A DNA stretch of 64,000 nucleotides from Pictodentalium vernedei (taxonomy: Eukaryota > Mollusca > Scaphopoda > Dentaliida > Dentaliidae): contig CM062294.1 of assembly GCA_031216915.1 (NCBI GenBank), positions 159,171,455 to 159,235,454 of the forward strand, written 5' to 3'. A model generated the notes under the pieces. It was not told where the DNA came from and searched no databases. It saw nothing but the letters and a program-made list of their open reading frames with translations. Below are positions 33,679 through 45,720 of the stretch, in pieces (position 1 is the stretch's first letter; every line of letters starts with the position of its first letter). Made by a program: the position numbers and the translations under genes.

Positions 33679-36600
33679 TCATTCCCCCTGTACCCCATCC
33701 CCTCTTCCCCTCCTCTCCTCCCAGCATTCAGATATAAACTGCTTAATAGTGTCCCTCACTTCCTCTTTTTCAATTTCTTCAATAAGCATTCCTACCCTCT
33801 CCCTCGTGTCCCCCTTCAGCCATCTATCCTTTGTTTCTTCACCCCACTTCTGCATTATTCTTCCAGTAAATTTTATTCTATGAGGTATATACTGTGGGCA
33901 TTCCAAGAGAAAATGTTCCAGGGTCTCCACTACTCCAGAGTGGCACATTTGGCATCCCTTTTCTCCATCTCTCCCAATTTTTCCCCGAAGCTCCAGTGAT
34001 CTCGATCTCAGTTTGAACAGCAGTGACCCTCCAAAGGTGCCATCTAGGTACTTCTCAAAAGCTGGCTTTTCTTTATATTGTAACCCCTGCAGTGATCTTT
34101 TCACGCTAACCCCTGCTCGCCAGTTTCGACTGCAATCTTCCATGACTCTCTCTTTGACAAACCTTTTGCCTTCTTTCATTCCTACTTCTATGTTTGTGAC
34201 TTCTATAGAGTAATTATCCATTAGTTCCCTCACATGTTTTGACCACCCCGTTTCTATATTAGAATTCCAAATGGTATCGAGCATCAATTTGCACCACCGG
34301 TTGTCAGGCAGGTTTCTCAAGTAGTTAAAGCAACACAGTTTTCCCAAATCTACCCTGTCCTTGATTTTCATCCACCCAAGCTCCCCCCTTACTGCTTCCA
34401 AAGCTGCAGCATTACTCGACCCTGTTATCCATCTGCCGGCATCATTCTGAGTACTTTCCATCTTCTTAATAACGGTTTGGTTTAATGGAATCACGTCCGT
34501 GCCATACGTTATACTTGGTAAACCCACCCTCTCCCACAGTGTTTTCCCCACAAAGACCTTATTGAAACTATTTTTCCCTAAAAGTTTTAGTTGGTTCAGA
34601 ATTCTTTTCCCCTTCAGAATCAGTTTGGATGAGTAATTTCTGTACACCCCTCTTCCCGTTATATTTATGCTTACCCCTAGATACTCATACTCTCCCGTTT
34701 CTCCTACAGTGATTTGTTTGCTTTCCCCTTCGGGGATTGAGAACTCCCCCACTCTCCATCTCTTCGTCATATCTACCTTGCGTCCAACGGGTATTACCTT
34801 GCTTTTATTTTCATTTAGTTCGAGCCGCCAAGTGTTCCCATATCTACCAGCAATTTCCAGCAGTTTCTCTAGCCCCTGTTCAGTTCTGGACATTAACGCC
34901 ATGTCGTCCGCAAAGAATAAGCCTGGTATCTTTATGTCTCCAACATTTACCCACTCCGCACTCTGAATTAGTTCGTCCCCTAAATCTTTAACATACAATG
35001 CAAACAAAATCGGTGAAAAGATACACCCCTGCTTGAGGCCTATATCCATAGGGACTCGTTTTGTAGTGATACTCCCTAGACTGAGTTGGCTTTGCACATC
35101 TGTATACAGTGCTTTTATGATTCCCACAAAGTCACCCCCAGTCCGATGCCCTCGAGCTTTCGCCACATACCTTCCCTCCACACTCGGTCGTACGCTTTTT
35201 TCACATCTAGAAATGCCAGAAACACCTTTTTCTTTTCAGCCTTTGTTGATTCTATCAGTTGGGTGAGTGTAAATAGGTGATCAGTGACTCTTCGTCCTTT
35301 CCTGAAACCATTTTGAATTTCTCCTAAAAAACCTTTCTCTTCATTAACTTCCTCTAGTCTACCGTATATGACCTTACAGAATACTTTTCCGATGTTACTA
35401 CTAACTGATATCCCCCTATAGTTATCTAGAACTTCCTTATCCCCCTTTTTGTGTATGAACGACACCTTACTTTCCCTCCACTCTCTGGGGACCTCTTGCT
35501 TTCGCAGAGCCAGGTTGAAAAGGTCTGTCAGGACTTCAATAAGTGCCTCCCCTCCATTTTTGAGGAATTCGTTCGGAATTTCATCAGTCCCTCCCGCTTT
35601 ACCATTTTTTAATTTCGAGACCACGTTCCGCACTTCTTCTGCCGTTATTTCGCTACATACACGATTGGATAGGTTCTCCTCCACCAGTGTATTTCTTTTT
35701 GGTGGGGACCCACTGCCCCATCGCCTATCGTTTATCTTTTCCCAGTGCTTGACTAACTCTGAAGCGATACGGCCTTTATCTTCTGTACTTTCCCCATCCA
35801 CTTTGATACTCTGCACACTACTTTTCCCCCGTTTATTTATCCAGTTCCAAAATACGTTTGAGCTCGAACCCCCCGTTTTCTTTATTGTTCTGGCAAGACT
35901 GCAATTGCGCTCCTTCCTATTATTATTCTTTATCTCATTCACCTTTCTCCGTGCCAGTTCATATTCTCCTTTCATTAGTCTCGTGTCATTGTTATCCACC
36001 CCTTTAAGCTTCCTACTTCTTCTGTAAGCAGCGCATTTTACCTTCCTTTCTTTTATAGCCTTTTTCAGTCCCTCGTTAACCCTGTATACAAGCTCTCTCG
36101 TTGGGACCCTCACCCTTCCTATACAATCCTTCCCTGCCTCTGTTAGGCTATTTACTATGCCATCTGAAATACTCTGGACATTTGCATCCCTAGGTATACA
36201 TTCAAGATTTGGTTTTAGTTTTTCCCGAAACTGCTTCCAGTCGGCTCCTTGTTTTAGTCCCCAAACTTCCTTGAAGGTATTTCTGTCTCTATTCGTCTTT
36301 TTGCCCATAATCTTAACTGTTATCAGGTTGTGATCACTACCCAAGTCATTTTTTCCCTCGTCATCTATTTCTACATCTATAACCTCCCTCCATACGCTAA
36401 TGTCAGTGAGTATATAATCAATTATTGTTTTCTTATCGTTCCTCTCCCAGGTCCATTTACCCTCACATTTCGCATCCCTGTTCAGGATCTTTAAACCAAG
36501 CTCTTTTGATAGGTCCAACATCTTCCTCCCATTCGTGTTAATTTTCCTATCACCTCCCTGTATGCCCTCCTCCTTATCCCCGATGTGCCCATTGAAGTCC

Positions 36601-37112
36601 CCCATTAGGACAATACTGAACCCTCTGCTTCCAAGCTCTGTGATATTCGATCTAAGAGTTGTATATATTGAATCATTCCACTCGGGCTTACTTCCCTTCA
36701 CTGCTAAGTATACAACACCAACGGCAACACTCCTGCTTCCTAACTTGATTTTTGCCCAGACTATTTCGTTGGATACTGGAATCTGAGTCCTTGCTTCTGT
36801 GAGATCTGTAATCAATGAGGGCTGTAATTCCTCTTTAGCGTAGATGCCAACACCCCCACCCCGTTTCTGACCCTCAGTTCGCCCAGCTCCTATTCACACG
36901 CAACCCTTCATCTGATCAACCCGCTCATCCCGTCGTATCCACGTCTCACTTAGACCCATTATATCGAAGTCTCCTTCGTCCATCATTGTTGATATTTCGC
37001 TTACTTTCTTGTGCAGACCCTGGATGTTGCAGTACCCAAACGTAATGAATCTTTGTTTTTTTGTCATCACTGGCACATTATTATAACCCTGGTATGTCCC
37101 TGTATTGTGCAT
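33679..37112 (-). pseudogene. CR1/L2-like ORF2, copy II
   Basis: Endonuclease-reverse transcriptase in three pieces. 37112-36894 holds the N-terminus (FGYCNIQGLHKK, MGLSETWIR), stopped by TGA for the Trp in CVWIG. 36815-35115 continues with GDFNGHIGD, GSDHNL and RT motifs up to a complete motif A (FLDVKKAYDRVW). A one-base shift in a five-G run near 35130-35135 ends it at GLGVTLWES. 35181-33679 continues with GLKQGCIFSPILF, FFADDMAL, LPSITYGTDVIPL and the zinc region CQMCH...HFLLEC, and here the C-terminus is uninterrupted. It is the better copy for the 3' half. Confidence 0.9.
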
Positions 37113-37156
37113 GTTTGTTGTTCTTCCTATGTTCCCAGCATTTGTGCCCCTCTGGG

Positions 37157-38622
37157 TTATCGGCTGTGGTCCCCTACCCCCCTTTTCTCCAAAAAAGGCC
37201 CAGTCACCTGTAAACTTTTTTGGCCCAACAGGTCTGTACCCATCCTACTTAAATGCAATCCGTCTCGCCCATACAACTCTCCTTGTCCCCAGAATGAATC
37301 CCAGTGGTCAATGAAATGTATTCCCAAGTCTTTGCAGTGCTCTTCCAGCTCCTCGTTTAGTGCCATAATCCGCGAGTTCCTCTCATTCCCACCACCCATA
37401 ACGGGGAGCACCCCTGAAACGATGGTCCGAGCATTCCTGCTAAGTAGCTTACTAATTAGGTCCTTGTATGTGTCCACCAAACGAACTGATTTCCTCTCCC
37501 TGATGTTATTGGACCCCACATGTAATACGACTACCGGATCAGGCCCCGACCCAGCTACAATACCGTCCACTCTATCCCTCAGGTCCTCCACTTTAGCCCC
37601 CGGAAAGCACAGAACTGTTCTATTTTTACTGTCCGGACCACAGACAACCTTGTCGATCCCCCGAACTATGCTACTTCCCGCAACCACCAACTTACTTTTG
37701 GCCCTCGCCCTATTTATCTCCTCTAGTCTCCTATTGTTTACAGCGTCCTCTTCCTCTCCAACAGCCCCACTCGGAATCAATATCGGTATCGGTATCTTTG
37801 ACCTAGGGTTACTCTTATCCTTGTCCCTCCGTTTCTTTCCAGGCCCTGAACTACCTGGACTACTCCCCTGGTCTTCTCCCGGGTCCCTCCTCCTTTTTCC
37901 TGGCCTAGACCCCAAGCTACTATCTGTTGCAACTACCTCCATCTCCCCCTCTGTCTCTTCCGAATCGAGCACATCAAATCTGTTTCTGGTGCTGCACTCC
38001 CCACTGCCTTTGGACTTTACACCCCTATCTACCTGCTTTTCCTACCACTTTTGATAGTCCACGCCAAACGCTTTACAGCATTGCTCCGGCCTGGGCCCCC
38101 CTCATCTGTCCTACGTACTTTTCTAGCAGCCCCCACCTCATCACCTACCTCATTCACATAAAAGGTTCTACCCCCATGTTTCCTCTTGGAGCCTCCGACA
38201 ACCTTCCATCCTTCTCGGAAAGCTACTTTCACAGGCGTAACTCCAGACAGCCCCGCCCTACCAAGTTTTCCCTTCAGCTCAGCAATCTCCCCCTCAAACT
38301 TAACAATTGTCTCAAGTAGGCGGAGGATTTCCTGACAGTTTGCACATACCTCTCCATATCCCATCGAGCGACAGTCCCCATACATCATAGAACACTGTTT
38401 ACAAACTTCAAGCCCAATATCGCCATCGGTGGCCCCACCAACCCGGCTCTGGCCGACACCCCCAGTGACCTCTGTCTGCACACCGATACTTACCCCGTTG
38501 GCACCGTTGTCCTGGACCGCGATATTACACGTATTTACCTCCATACTTACCTCCGTCTGAACAGACTTGCTCGCCATCATCAAGACAAAATTACGCGATC
38601 GGACAGGGAAAACTGTAAACAC
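37157..38622 (-). pseudogene. CR1/L2-like ORF1, copy II
   Basis: The zinc/coiled-coil half (38622-38029) reads through the G-run that breaks copy I and enters the basic region (AWTIKSGRK), showing that the two ORF1 halves belong to one reading frame. It then stops because 16 bp are missing near 38040 compared with copy I. The esterase half (37972-37157) is intact: VVAGSSIVRG, CFPGAKVEDL, LHVGSNNI and YGRDGLHLSRMG. Both copies are thus disabled at different sites in the same gene. Confidence 0.85.
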
Positions 38623-38906
38623 GCGACAAAAGGCAACACGACGAACCGCTCGACAACTTATCGCTCACAGTTTTATTTAAGACCTCCTAACTTTGTCCCA
38701 GTTACTATACTAAACTAACTCCCCACAAAGTTGAATAAAATAACCTGAAAATGAAATATATATGAACAGTATAACTGCATGCTTATTCGAGAATTTAATT
38801 ACCAAATGAGGCGCCTACGCCGTCTGAACTGTTGGTTTAACGCTTAGCTCTACTGAACTCCGTCGGGAAAAGGAAATTTTACGAACCGAAGCTTGTTAGT
38901 GTCTGT

Positions 38907-39305
38907 CTTGCAACACTCTTATAAAGAAGACGCATGGAAATGGTAGACAAAGCGTAGGAAGAATTGGTGCAACCTACCTTTCTGCAACATACACAAGAAA
39001 CCACCAACTAGTCAAGGATTGAAACAAGATTGTCTGGCTGGGGACGAGTGTACATTTTATATAAATAAACATTTGAATAAAGATTTAACAGCCCTTTTAA
39101 GGGCTTGAGGGTGTGTGTCTGTGAGAGGGTGTCTTTGGGGGGGGGGGTGTGGAGGGGTCATTTGAAATTCCCGAAGGATAACCAGATACCTCACAATCAC
39201 ATACGGCATCCCATCTCCCAGAAGGCTTGATGGGTGACTCCCGGTTTTTCAAAACTAAACTGTTGGAGCTTTCTCCACTCCTTTTTTGTAACCGCTATAG
39301 TCATA
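38907..39305 (+). repeat. R800 repeat, copy i (3'-truncated)
   Basis: First half of R800 only, ending at accgctatagtcata. The GC-rich hairpin and CATT tail were lost in the deletion inside this unit fragment. Confidence 0.7.
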
Positions 39306-39653
39306 AGTCGAATCTTGGTCGAAACGGTTAGAAGAATTAGCAGGGTCGGGCATTGCCTTCAGACAAGCGTATTGTCCGGCAGCTTAGTCTTTGACAGTGA
39401 CATTTCACGTGTTGGCATTCATAACTGGGGGAAGAAACATTCGAATGCTTGAATGGTGTTATTCTATGGTATTTAATTCCAAGACGTACGGATTACACCA
39501 TTAATTGAGATTCTAGATAAATATTCAATAATGACCTCAGATGTAGACGGGGTAACAGCTTACGGTAAACAACTTGATAGGGACATATTTAATAAGGATT
39601 GTAACCAAAATTGTTTGGAAATCTGAGACACTACAGGCTTTTCTGTGCCCTGA

Positions 39654-39857
39654 ATGTTCGCGAGCAGCCATGATATGGGACTTCAGCTCTTTGTAGAGAG
39701 ATCGAGGTCGAGATCCTTGAAGGAAATGAGGAAAGACAGAGAAAAGGAATGCGAAATGGTTAATTATGGAGTCATGGAGATTTTGTTAAAGATTTTGCAA
39801 GAATGCCTAAAATGTCATACTCGCCGAAGAAGATTCACTGGGACTATGATGAAGTGA
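39654..39857 (+). pseudogene. Decayed CR1-like ORF2 C-terminus in unit fragment
   Basis: Fourth copy of the 67-codon fossil described at 15938-16141, still open (QLFVERSRSRS; TRRRRFTGTMM). Confidence 0.58.
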
Positions 39858-40209
39858 GAGTGGAGAATAAAGGGCATGTGGGTTTTTGATGGTACCACTG
39901 AGAATATTATTGTTCTGAGCAGTAAAGTTATGAAGTACAGGATACATAACCAAGACTTTCTGATCTGAAAACAGAAATATATCGGCTCCTGCAAATGTGT
40001 TATTAACACTTCACGAGTGGGCGGAATATATTAGGATAAGAGGATGGCACCATTGAGAATATTATTGTTTTGAGCAGTAAAGTTATGAAGTGTGAAGTAT
40101 AGGATAGATAACCAAGACTTTCTGATCTGAGAACAGAAATATATCGGCACCTGCTAAAGTGTTATCAACACTTCACGAGTGGGCGGAATATATTATGATA
40201 AATGTTTGA

Positions 40210-40693
40210 TTTAAACATTATTTATTTCGTAAATGCGACGTTATAACAATAATTACATAGTACATTGATGTGGATTCGGCAGAAAGCTATAAGCTTATGG
40301 AAGGCCGTTTCCACCAACAGCAAGATTACGGAGTCAACTTGGAGACAATGACAAGAATCAGAAAATACGTGATTAAATCTGTAAAGCCAGAATATATTTG
40401 ACAGCTAGAATATGAGGTACATTATCTTCACACAAGGTAAGGAACATGGAAACAATATGGAAAGACTCGCAGTAATTTTGTAGTCATGTATATTCGCACC
40501 ACATTGATGGACGATGGGTAAATGGAGTGAATCGTTGTGGTATGTGCATGTACTAACACATGCATATATGCATGTATACATGCATGCGTATATATCCAGA
40601 TAGGTACACACATACAAGCATATACATACACACAGGCACAAACACACGCCCACAGATACACATTGACAAGTATTCTATAATATTGGCAATTGG
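40210..40693 (-). other. 3' flank of second 2A-bearing retroelement
   Basis: Follows the RT stop on the minus strand. It contains an alternating purine-pyrimidine stretch at about 40545-40665 (tgcatatatgcatgtatacatgcatgcg, then acacac repeats) that could form Z-DNA or cruciforms, and otherwise unassigned sequence. I see no target duplication beyond a possible TTTG at both ends of the 9-kb block (40206-40209 and 49240-49243). Confidence 0.5.
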
Positions 40694-43600
40694 TTAATGA
40701 AATCTCTTACTTAATAAGATATAGTCTTGTACAACCTCGAAGACGAGACAGTTCTCATCATAGTTCAAGAATTCTGATCCAAAAGGTAGTATTAATGTGT
40801 CAACTGCGAACGGGAGAATGTTAATTGTTTGATTACGAGCATCGGTAAAAATTGGACAATGCAAAAGGAAATGCTCGGAAGTTTCTTTTTCACCACACTG
40901 ACATGAGGGGCTTGGTGATAAATGGTTGGCATGTAAATGGGAATTGAGATTGCTACATTCCAATCGCAATCTACAGTGATATATTTGGGCAGTGCGAGAT
41001 TTCGCCTTAATGTAAAATTTTGGGGGTCGTAGGTTACCGTTGTTTAAGAAGATCTTGAAATTAACCAAGGACGCGTTCTCGCGGACAGACAGTGGCAAAT
41101 TATTCCATTGATCGGTGACACTTGGGATAAAGGATTGCTTGTACAGTTCGGTACGGCAAACGGGGATACGATGGTTCTGACTTGATCTAAGACTAACTGG
41201 CAGCCCTGTCGAATAGGCAGGTGGAGGGACTTTACAGGAGAGATATGGGGGCGTCATCCGATGATACATTTTAAAATACTGAATTAACTTATGTTTGCGA
41301 CGTCGATCTTGTAGTGGGTCCCACTGCGTTTTAGAGTAAAGAGAGGACTTACAAGCGCTGACGGTTGCTCCCGTAATAATCCCCGCAGCTGCAATTTGTA
41401 TTCTTTCTAGGTCTGCTGCTTTCGTTGCCGAACAATTATCCCAGACAGTATCCGTATATTCAAGGAGGGGTCTAATAAAGGCAAAATATATTTTTTCTAA
41501 TACACTGCGATCTAATATGAATTTGTGCTTCCTCAATAAATCTAAACGAGACCAGGCTTTGACGCAAATGTGATCAATGTGATCATTCCACGTACAGGTA
41601 CTATTCAGTATTACTCCTAAATGTTTGTGCTCGGATGCCTCAGTTATCTGAGTGCCACCAAAAAATAGTGGCGGATGAGAAATGGGAATGCTTTTACGCG
41701 ATATCAGCATAGTCTCAGTTTTATTTAAATTGAATTCTACCAGCCATGTTCTAGCCCAATTTTCAATTGTGGCTAGGTCATGGTTGATTAAATTCGAGGC
41801 TTGTATGGGATTTTCAACAATTAGATATAAAGACGTGTCGTCTGCAAAGAGACGTATACTACTCAGAAGGTCTTTGGTAATATCGTTAATATAAATAAGA
41901 AACAATAAGGGACCAAGGATCGACCCTTGTGGAACACCGGCATTGATGGTTCTCCACGATGATACCTCTGACGATATCACCACTCTTTGCATTCTATCTG
42001 CCAGATATGATTTTATGAACAGCAGGAGCTCACCAGAAACACCTATGCTCTCTAGCTTGTAAATAAGACCGGCGTGCCATACCTTGTCAAAAGCCTTGCT
42101 TACATCACAGAACACGACCCTTACCTCTTTGCCTTCATCAAGAGCACGGCAAAATTCATCATAGATGTCTGTCAGTTGAAGGACGGTTGAGTCACCCGGT
42201 GTGAATCCTGATTGGAATTGACTTAGTACATTATTGTCAACTAAAAACGCCCACAGACGTTTGAACACACATTTTTCAAGTATTTTACCGACACAACTGA
42301 TCAGTGATATTGGGCGATAATTTGAAACCAAATTGGAGGGTTGTTTTTTTCAAAATTGGAGATACATTGGCTTTTTTCCACAGTGATGGAAAGTATGAAT
42401 TATTCATTAATATGTTAAATAAAATCGAAAGGGGCTCACACAAAGATGACTTACATGCTTTGAGAAGACGCGGACTTACTAGATCTGGCCCTGACGCTTT
42501 GGACGCCTTTAGCGACTTAAGTGCGGTATATACTTCGCTGCAGTGCAGAGTAATAGAATCAATACCTTCAGGAGCTTGGGGTTGTGCGGTTGGTAGGGAA
42601 GCATTCGAGTCATTGACGAATGAGATAGAACTGAAGTACTCATTCAACACTTCAGCTTTCTCTGCATTGAGCAAATTGTTTTGTTCGAATGAATGAGAGT
42701 AGGAATAGCTGCGTGGTTACTGTTGCCAATAAATGTTTTCAGGGTCTTCCACCACTGGGCTGGTGGGGTTTCTCGGCTACTCAGAGTGGACCGGACTTTA
42801 GACAAGAATGACGCTTTTGCCTTCCTAATGGCCGATACAACTTCATTGCGTTTCAGTTTATAATTGTGCCAGGCCTGTGGAATGTTGGTGCGTTTAGCAT
42901 TGCGGTACAAGCGTTTTCTCTGTCTGATCAATAATCTTATCTCGTTATGCATCCATTTAGGTTGGTTTCCTCTTATGGTGACAAATTTGTTAGGTATGTG
43001 AATAGATGCCGTGTCAATTATTTTATCTGTAATATTAGAAACTATGGTATCAAGACAGGGATTATCAAAAAGAGAACTCCAGTCGACGTTCCTAAAAGCC
43101 TCGTTCAACAGTTCATAATTACCTTGGGAGTAAAGCCATATTCTTCTTTTAAATGAGAGGGGTGGAGATTTTAAAAACTCAACTTCAAGTGAAATTGGGC
43201 AGTGATATCGGATCATGTCTGGGATAATCGGTTCTAAGACGTCACAAGCTTTCATGTTAATTGTATCACTGAGAGCAAAGAGGTTCAGTAATGAGGCAGA
43301 CGCTTCGGTAAAACAAGTCGGCTCATTGACGACCTGTCTTAGATTAAAATAGTTTGATATTTGTGAAAAACCACTTCTTGCAGGAGCCACTTGGTTATCA
43401 TTGAAGTCGCCTGTGACAATTAGGTCCGCGATTTGCGTATATCTTGCGGTTTCAATAGATGCTGATATGGCTTCCCATGAGTCCATAGGACTGTCGGGTG
43501 GCCGGTAGAATACTCCTAGAAGTAAAGATCTAGTCCGTTTTGAAAAAACTTCAGTCCATATGCACTCTATGTTCAATGTGTATAGATCAGGTCTAGGTCG

Positions 43601-44101
43601 GAACGAAATACCGTCTTTGATGTAAATGGCGACTCAACCTCCCCTTGATGAACGGTCATATCTTAATGGTTCATGGAACCCTTGAAGAAGAACTTCAGAA
43701 GTGAGATTGCCGCTACACAACCATGTTTCAGTCAGGGCCACAATATCGTATGATGCAAATTCATACTGAATTGTATCTACTTTAGGTTTTAAACTCTGTA
43801 TATTAAGATGGACGATTTTTAGTGTATTCGGACTTTGGCTCGAGTTAAAAGAGTTTGGGCCAGGATTAAGTTCAATGTCACCAGACAATAGTAGATTTAA
43901 GGTCAAGTAGAACAACAAGATAGAGAATCCTGTGAACAGTACTTTCAGACTAGGGTGGAGGTCAACTCCACAGAGATATTGTAACAAATAATGAGTAATA
44001 CACATGTTACTCTTATTCCATGAACATCGTTTGAGGTCATTGGAGCAAATCTTACAGTTAAAAGTGCCTATTCGGGCACGATATGACTCAAGAGAACACA
44101 T
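40694..44101 (-). pseudogene. Second 2A-bearing CR1-like retroelement, ORF2
   Basis: On the minus strand: a Cys-rich start (CKICSNDLKRC), a hydrophobic segment (LFTGFSILLFYLTLNLLL), then SGDIELNPGP, a 2A motif. The endonuclease follows: VHLNIQSLK, LTETWL, GVFYRPPDS, TGDFNDN. RT motifs: NYRPISLIS, motif A FCDVSKAFDKVW, motif B AGVPQGSILGPLLF, motif C LFADDTSLYL, and a C-terminal CQCGEKETSEHFLLHC zinc motif. Disabled by a TGA at about 43634, a frameshift near 42690 and another at 42310-42350. It differs from the element at 25602 in the 2A (IEL against VEE) and in sequence throughout, so it is a separate family member. Confidence 0.9.
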
Positions 44102-45429
44102 TTAATGTGCAAACAGATAAGAGTACGGATGCCAGAATATATTCAAGCTGTCAAATAGAGAAAATTTAGATATGAACAAACCTGAAAAACAAAACTATAT
44201 ATACAGATAAACAACAGAAGATGTTGTTAAAAATTATAAGGTTAACAAAATTAATGGAATTTAACTAACTTAGTTAAGAGGGGTATTTGGGAGCTATGCG
44301 GGAACAATTCAACATTTTTAAGCATTACTGGGCTAGTCATGGAACTATTGGTGTGGACTATCAGTTGATATGAAAAGCAGGGAAATGTCTAATTGATCAT
44401 CTCACTTGGGCAGGGGCAGTGTCAACTAGTATGCGTCATCACATGTACTTTTTTGAGTATTTTTGTATTTGGGGGAGGGGGGGGGGGTGGGGTAATATTT
44501 GGCATATTAGAATACCTAAATTATTATAGGTTGTGGTACGGCCGACAATAAATTACTGTTGATTTAACTTCACGCGATTACGGAGCCCAGGCTTACCTGA
44601 ACACTATCTACAACAATAATTGGAAACTAAGATTGGACTCTGTAAGTATAGGGCTAAAATTGTTTATACTAAAGTGATTCAATCGGTGTTAGTTTGGTTA
44701 TGATTTGTTAAAGTCCGAGCTTAGCTTAGTTCTGCTCGAATACAACTATTATTGCAATCGTTATAGTTACTGTGGACAAAGCAAGTTAAATAAAACTAAG
44801 TGATTAACAGGTTGGAGGGAACAGACGACGGCGATTGCTCGGGTATCATAACTAATAAAACCCAGAGACCAGTTTGAATCAATTACGAGCCATGCAGAAC
44901 GTGCTTGATCTAATTTCTGAAAGTAAACATTTTTGTTATTTTCTGGGTTTCCGTGACACTTTCTACAGCTAAATAATTTCATACGTACTGTAAAACAACG
45001 ACAGAGCACTGGCCAATTGTGTTGTGAGATGGCCAATATAACTCTGAGGCTGGGACTGGAATGATTACAAAAAACTGGGACTGGATTGATTACAAAGATA
45101 GAACAATGGCACAGAAGATTGAGCAGTCAAAGAAGCCAACATGGCCTGTGAGTGTCAGACAATAGACCCTTCACTGACACTTCGCAGTAATAATTTGCAT
45201 CAAGGGACAATGTCCTGGCATTACTATGGCATATTTGTGAAATGATGTCTAGCAAGGCAATATGTTATGAGACATAGTGTACAGCATATATCTCAATCTG
45301 GGGAGGTTATAAGGCAAGATTCCGGGACAGCTAGATGGGCACTGGAGATTTCAAATTTAAACTTCTCCATATCAGTAGGTGAATGGGCGGCTATAATTTT
45401 CAACTTAGGTTTCTAGTAGTCAGGCATTA
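44102..45429. other. Unassigned sequence upstream of the second 2A retroelement
   Basis: Probably contains the leader of the element at 40694-44101, whose 5' end I cannot place. A G-rich run lies at 44470-44493. A 25-bp direct repeat (ctgggactgga.tgattacaaa) is at about 45050-45100. A minus-strand 89-codon frame at 44767-45036 with one CRKC motif is too weak to call a gene. Confidence 0.5.
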
Positions 45430-45720
45430 TATCTACATGTCAGGCCACATGTGTAATAGCCGCCCACACACATACATACATGTAGATACGACACACACAC
45501 AACCCCTCACACACACACACACCCTCGCACCCTCTCAACCCCTCACACACACACACATACACACACACACACACACAACCTCGCATCGTCATACACACTC
45601 CCTCGTAAATACATACACACACACACACACAACCCCTCACACACACACATACGTACCCTCACACACACACACCCTCGCACACACACGCACACACACATAC
45701 ACGTGCATATATATATATTC
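45430..45720. repeat. (CA)n-rich microsatellite block
   Basis: Imperfect CA repeats with CCCTC and TACA interruptions (acacacacacccctcacac type), ending in tatatatata. Frames through it give His-Thr or Cys-Val repeats and are not genes. Confidence 0.9.

Larger units (their letters stand above)
33618..38764 (-). mobile_element. CR1/L2-like retrotransposon, copy II (5.1 kb, slightly 5'-truncated)
   Basis: Same order as copy I on the minus strand, with the TTATTATTATTA tail at 33618-33634. The 5' end stops at atatatatga (about 38764), about 80 bp short of copy I, where the 4.5-kb unit resumes. No convincing target duplication was found. Lesions: 16-bp deletion in ORF1, a TGG-to-TGA stop early in ORF2 (36892-36894), and a one-base loss in a G-run after RT motif A that copy I shares. 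Confidence 0.9.
38765..40209. repeat. 4.5-kb unit fragment with internal deletion
   Basis: Matches unit C from about 23355 on. It includes a truncated R800 (38907-39305), then jumps at tcata/agtcgaatcttgg, deleting about 700 bp relative to unit C. The CR1-like fossil is at 39654-39857. It ends at aatgtttg (40209), where a 9-kb foreign block begins; the unit resumes with caaacatgg at 49244. Confidence 0.83.

Noticed and set aside
44767-45036. 89-codon minus-strand frame as ORF1 of the second 2A element
   Set aside because: Only one CxxC motif and no coiled coil, knuckle or esterase; too weak to call.
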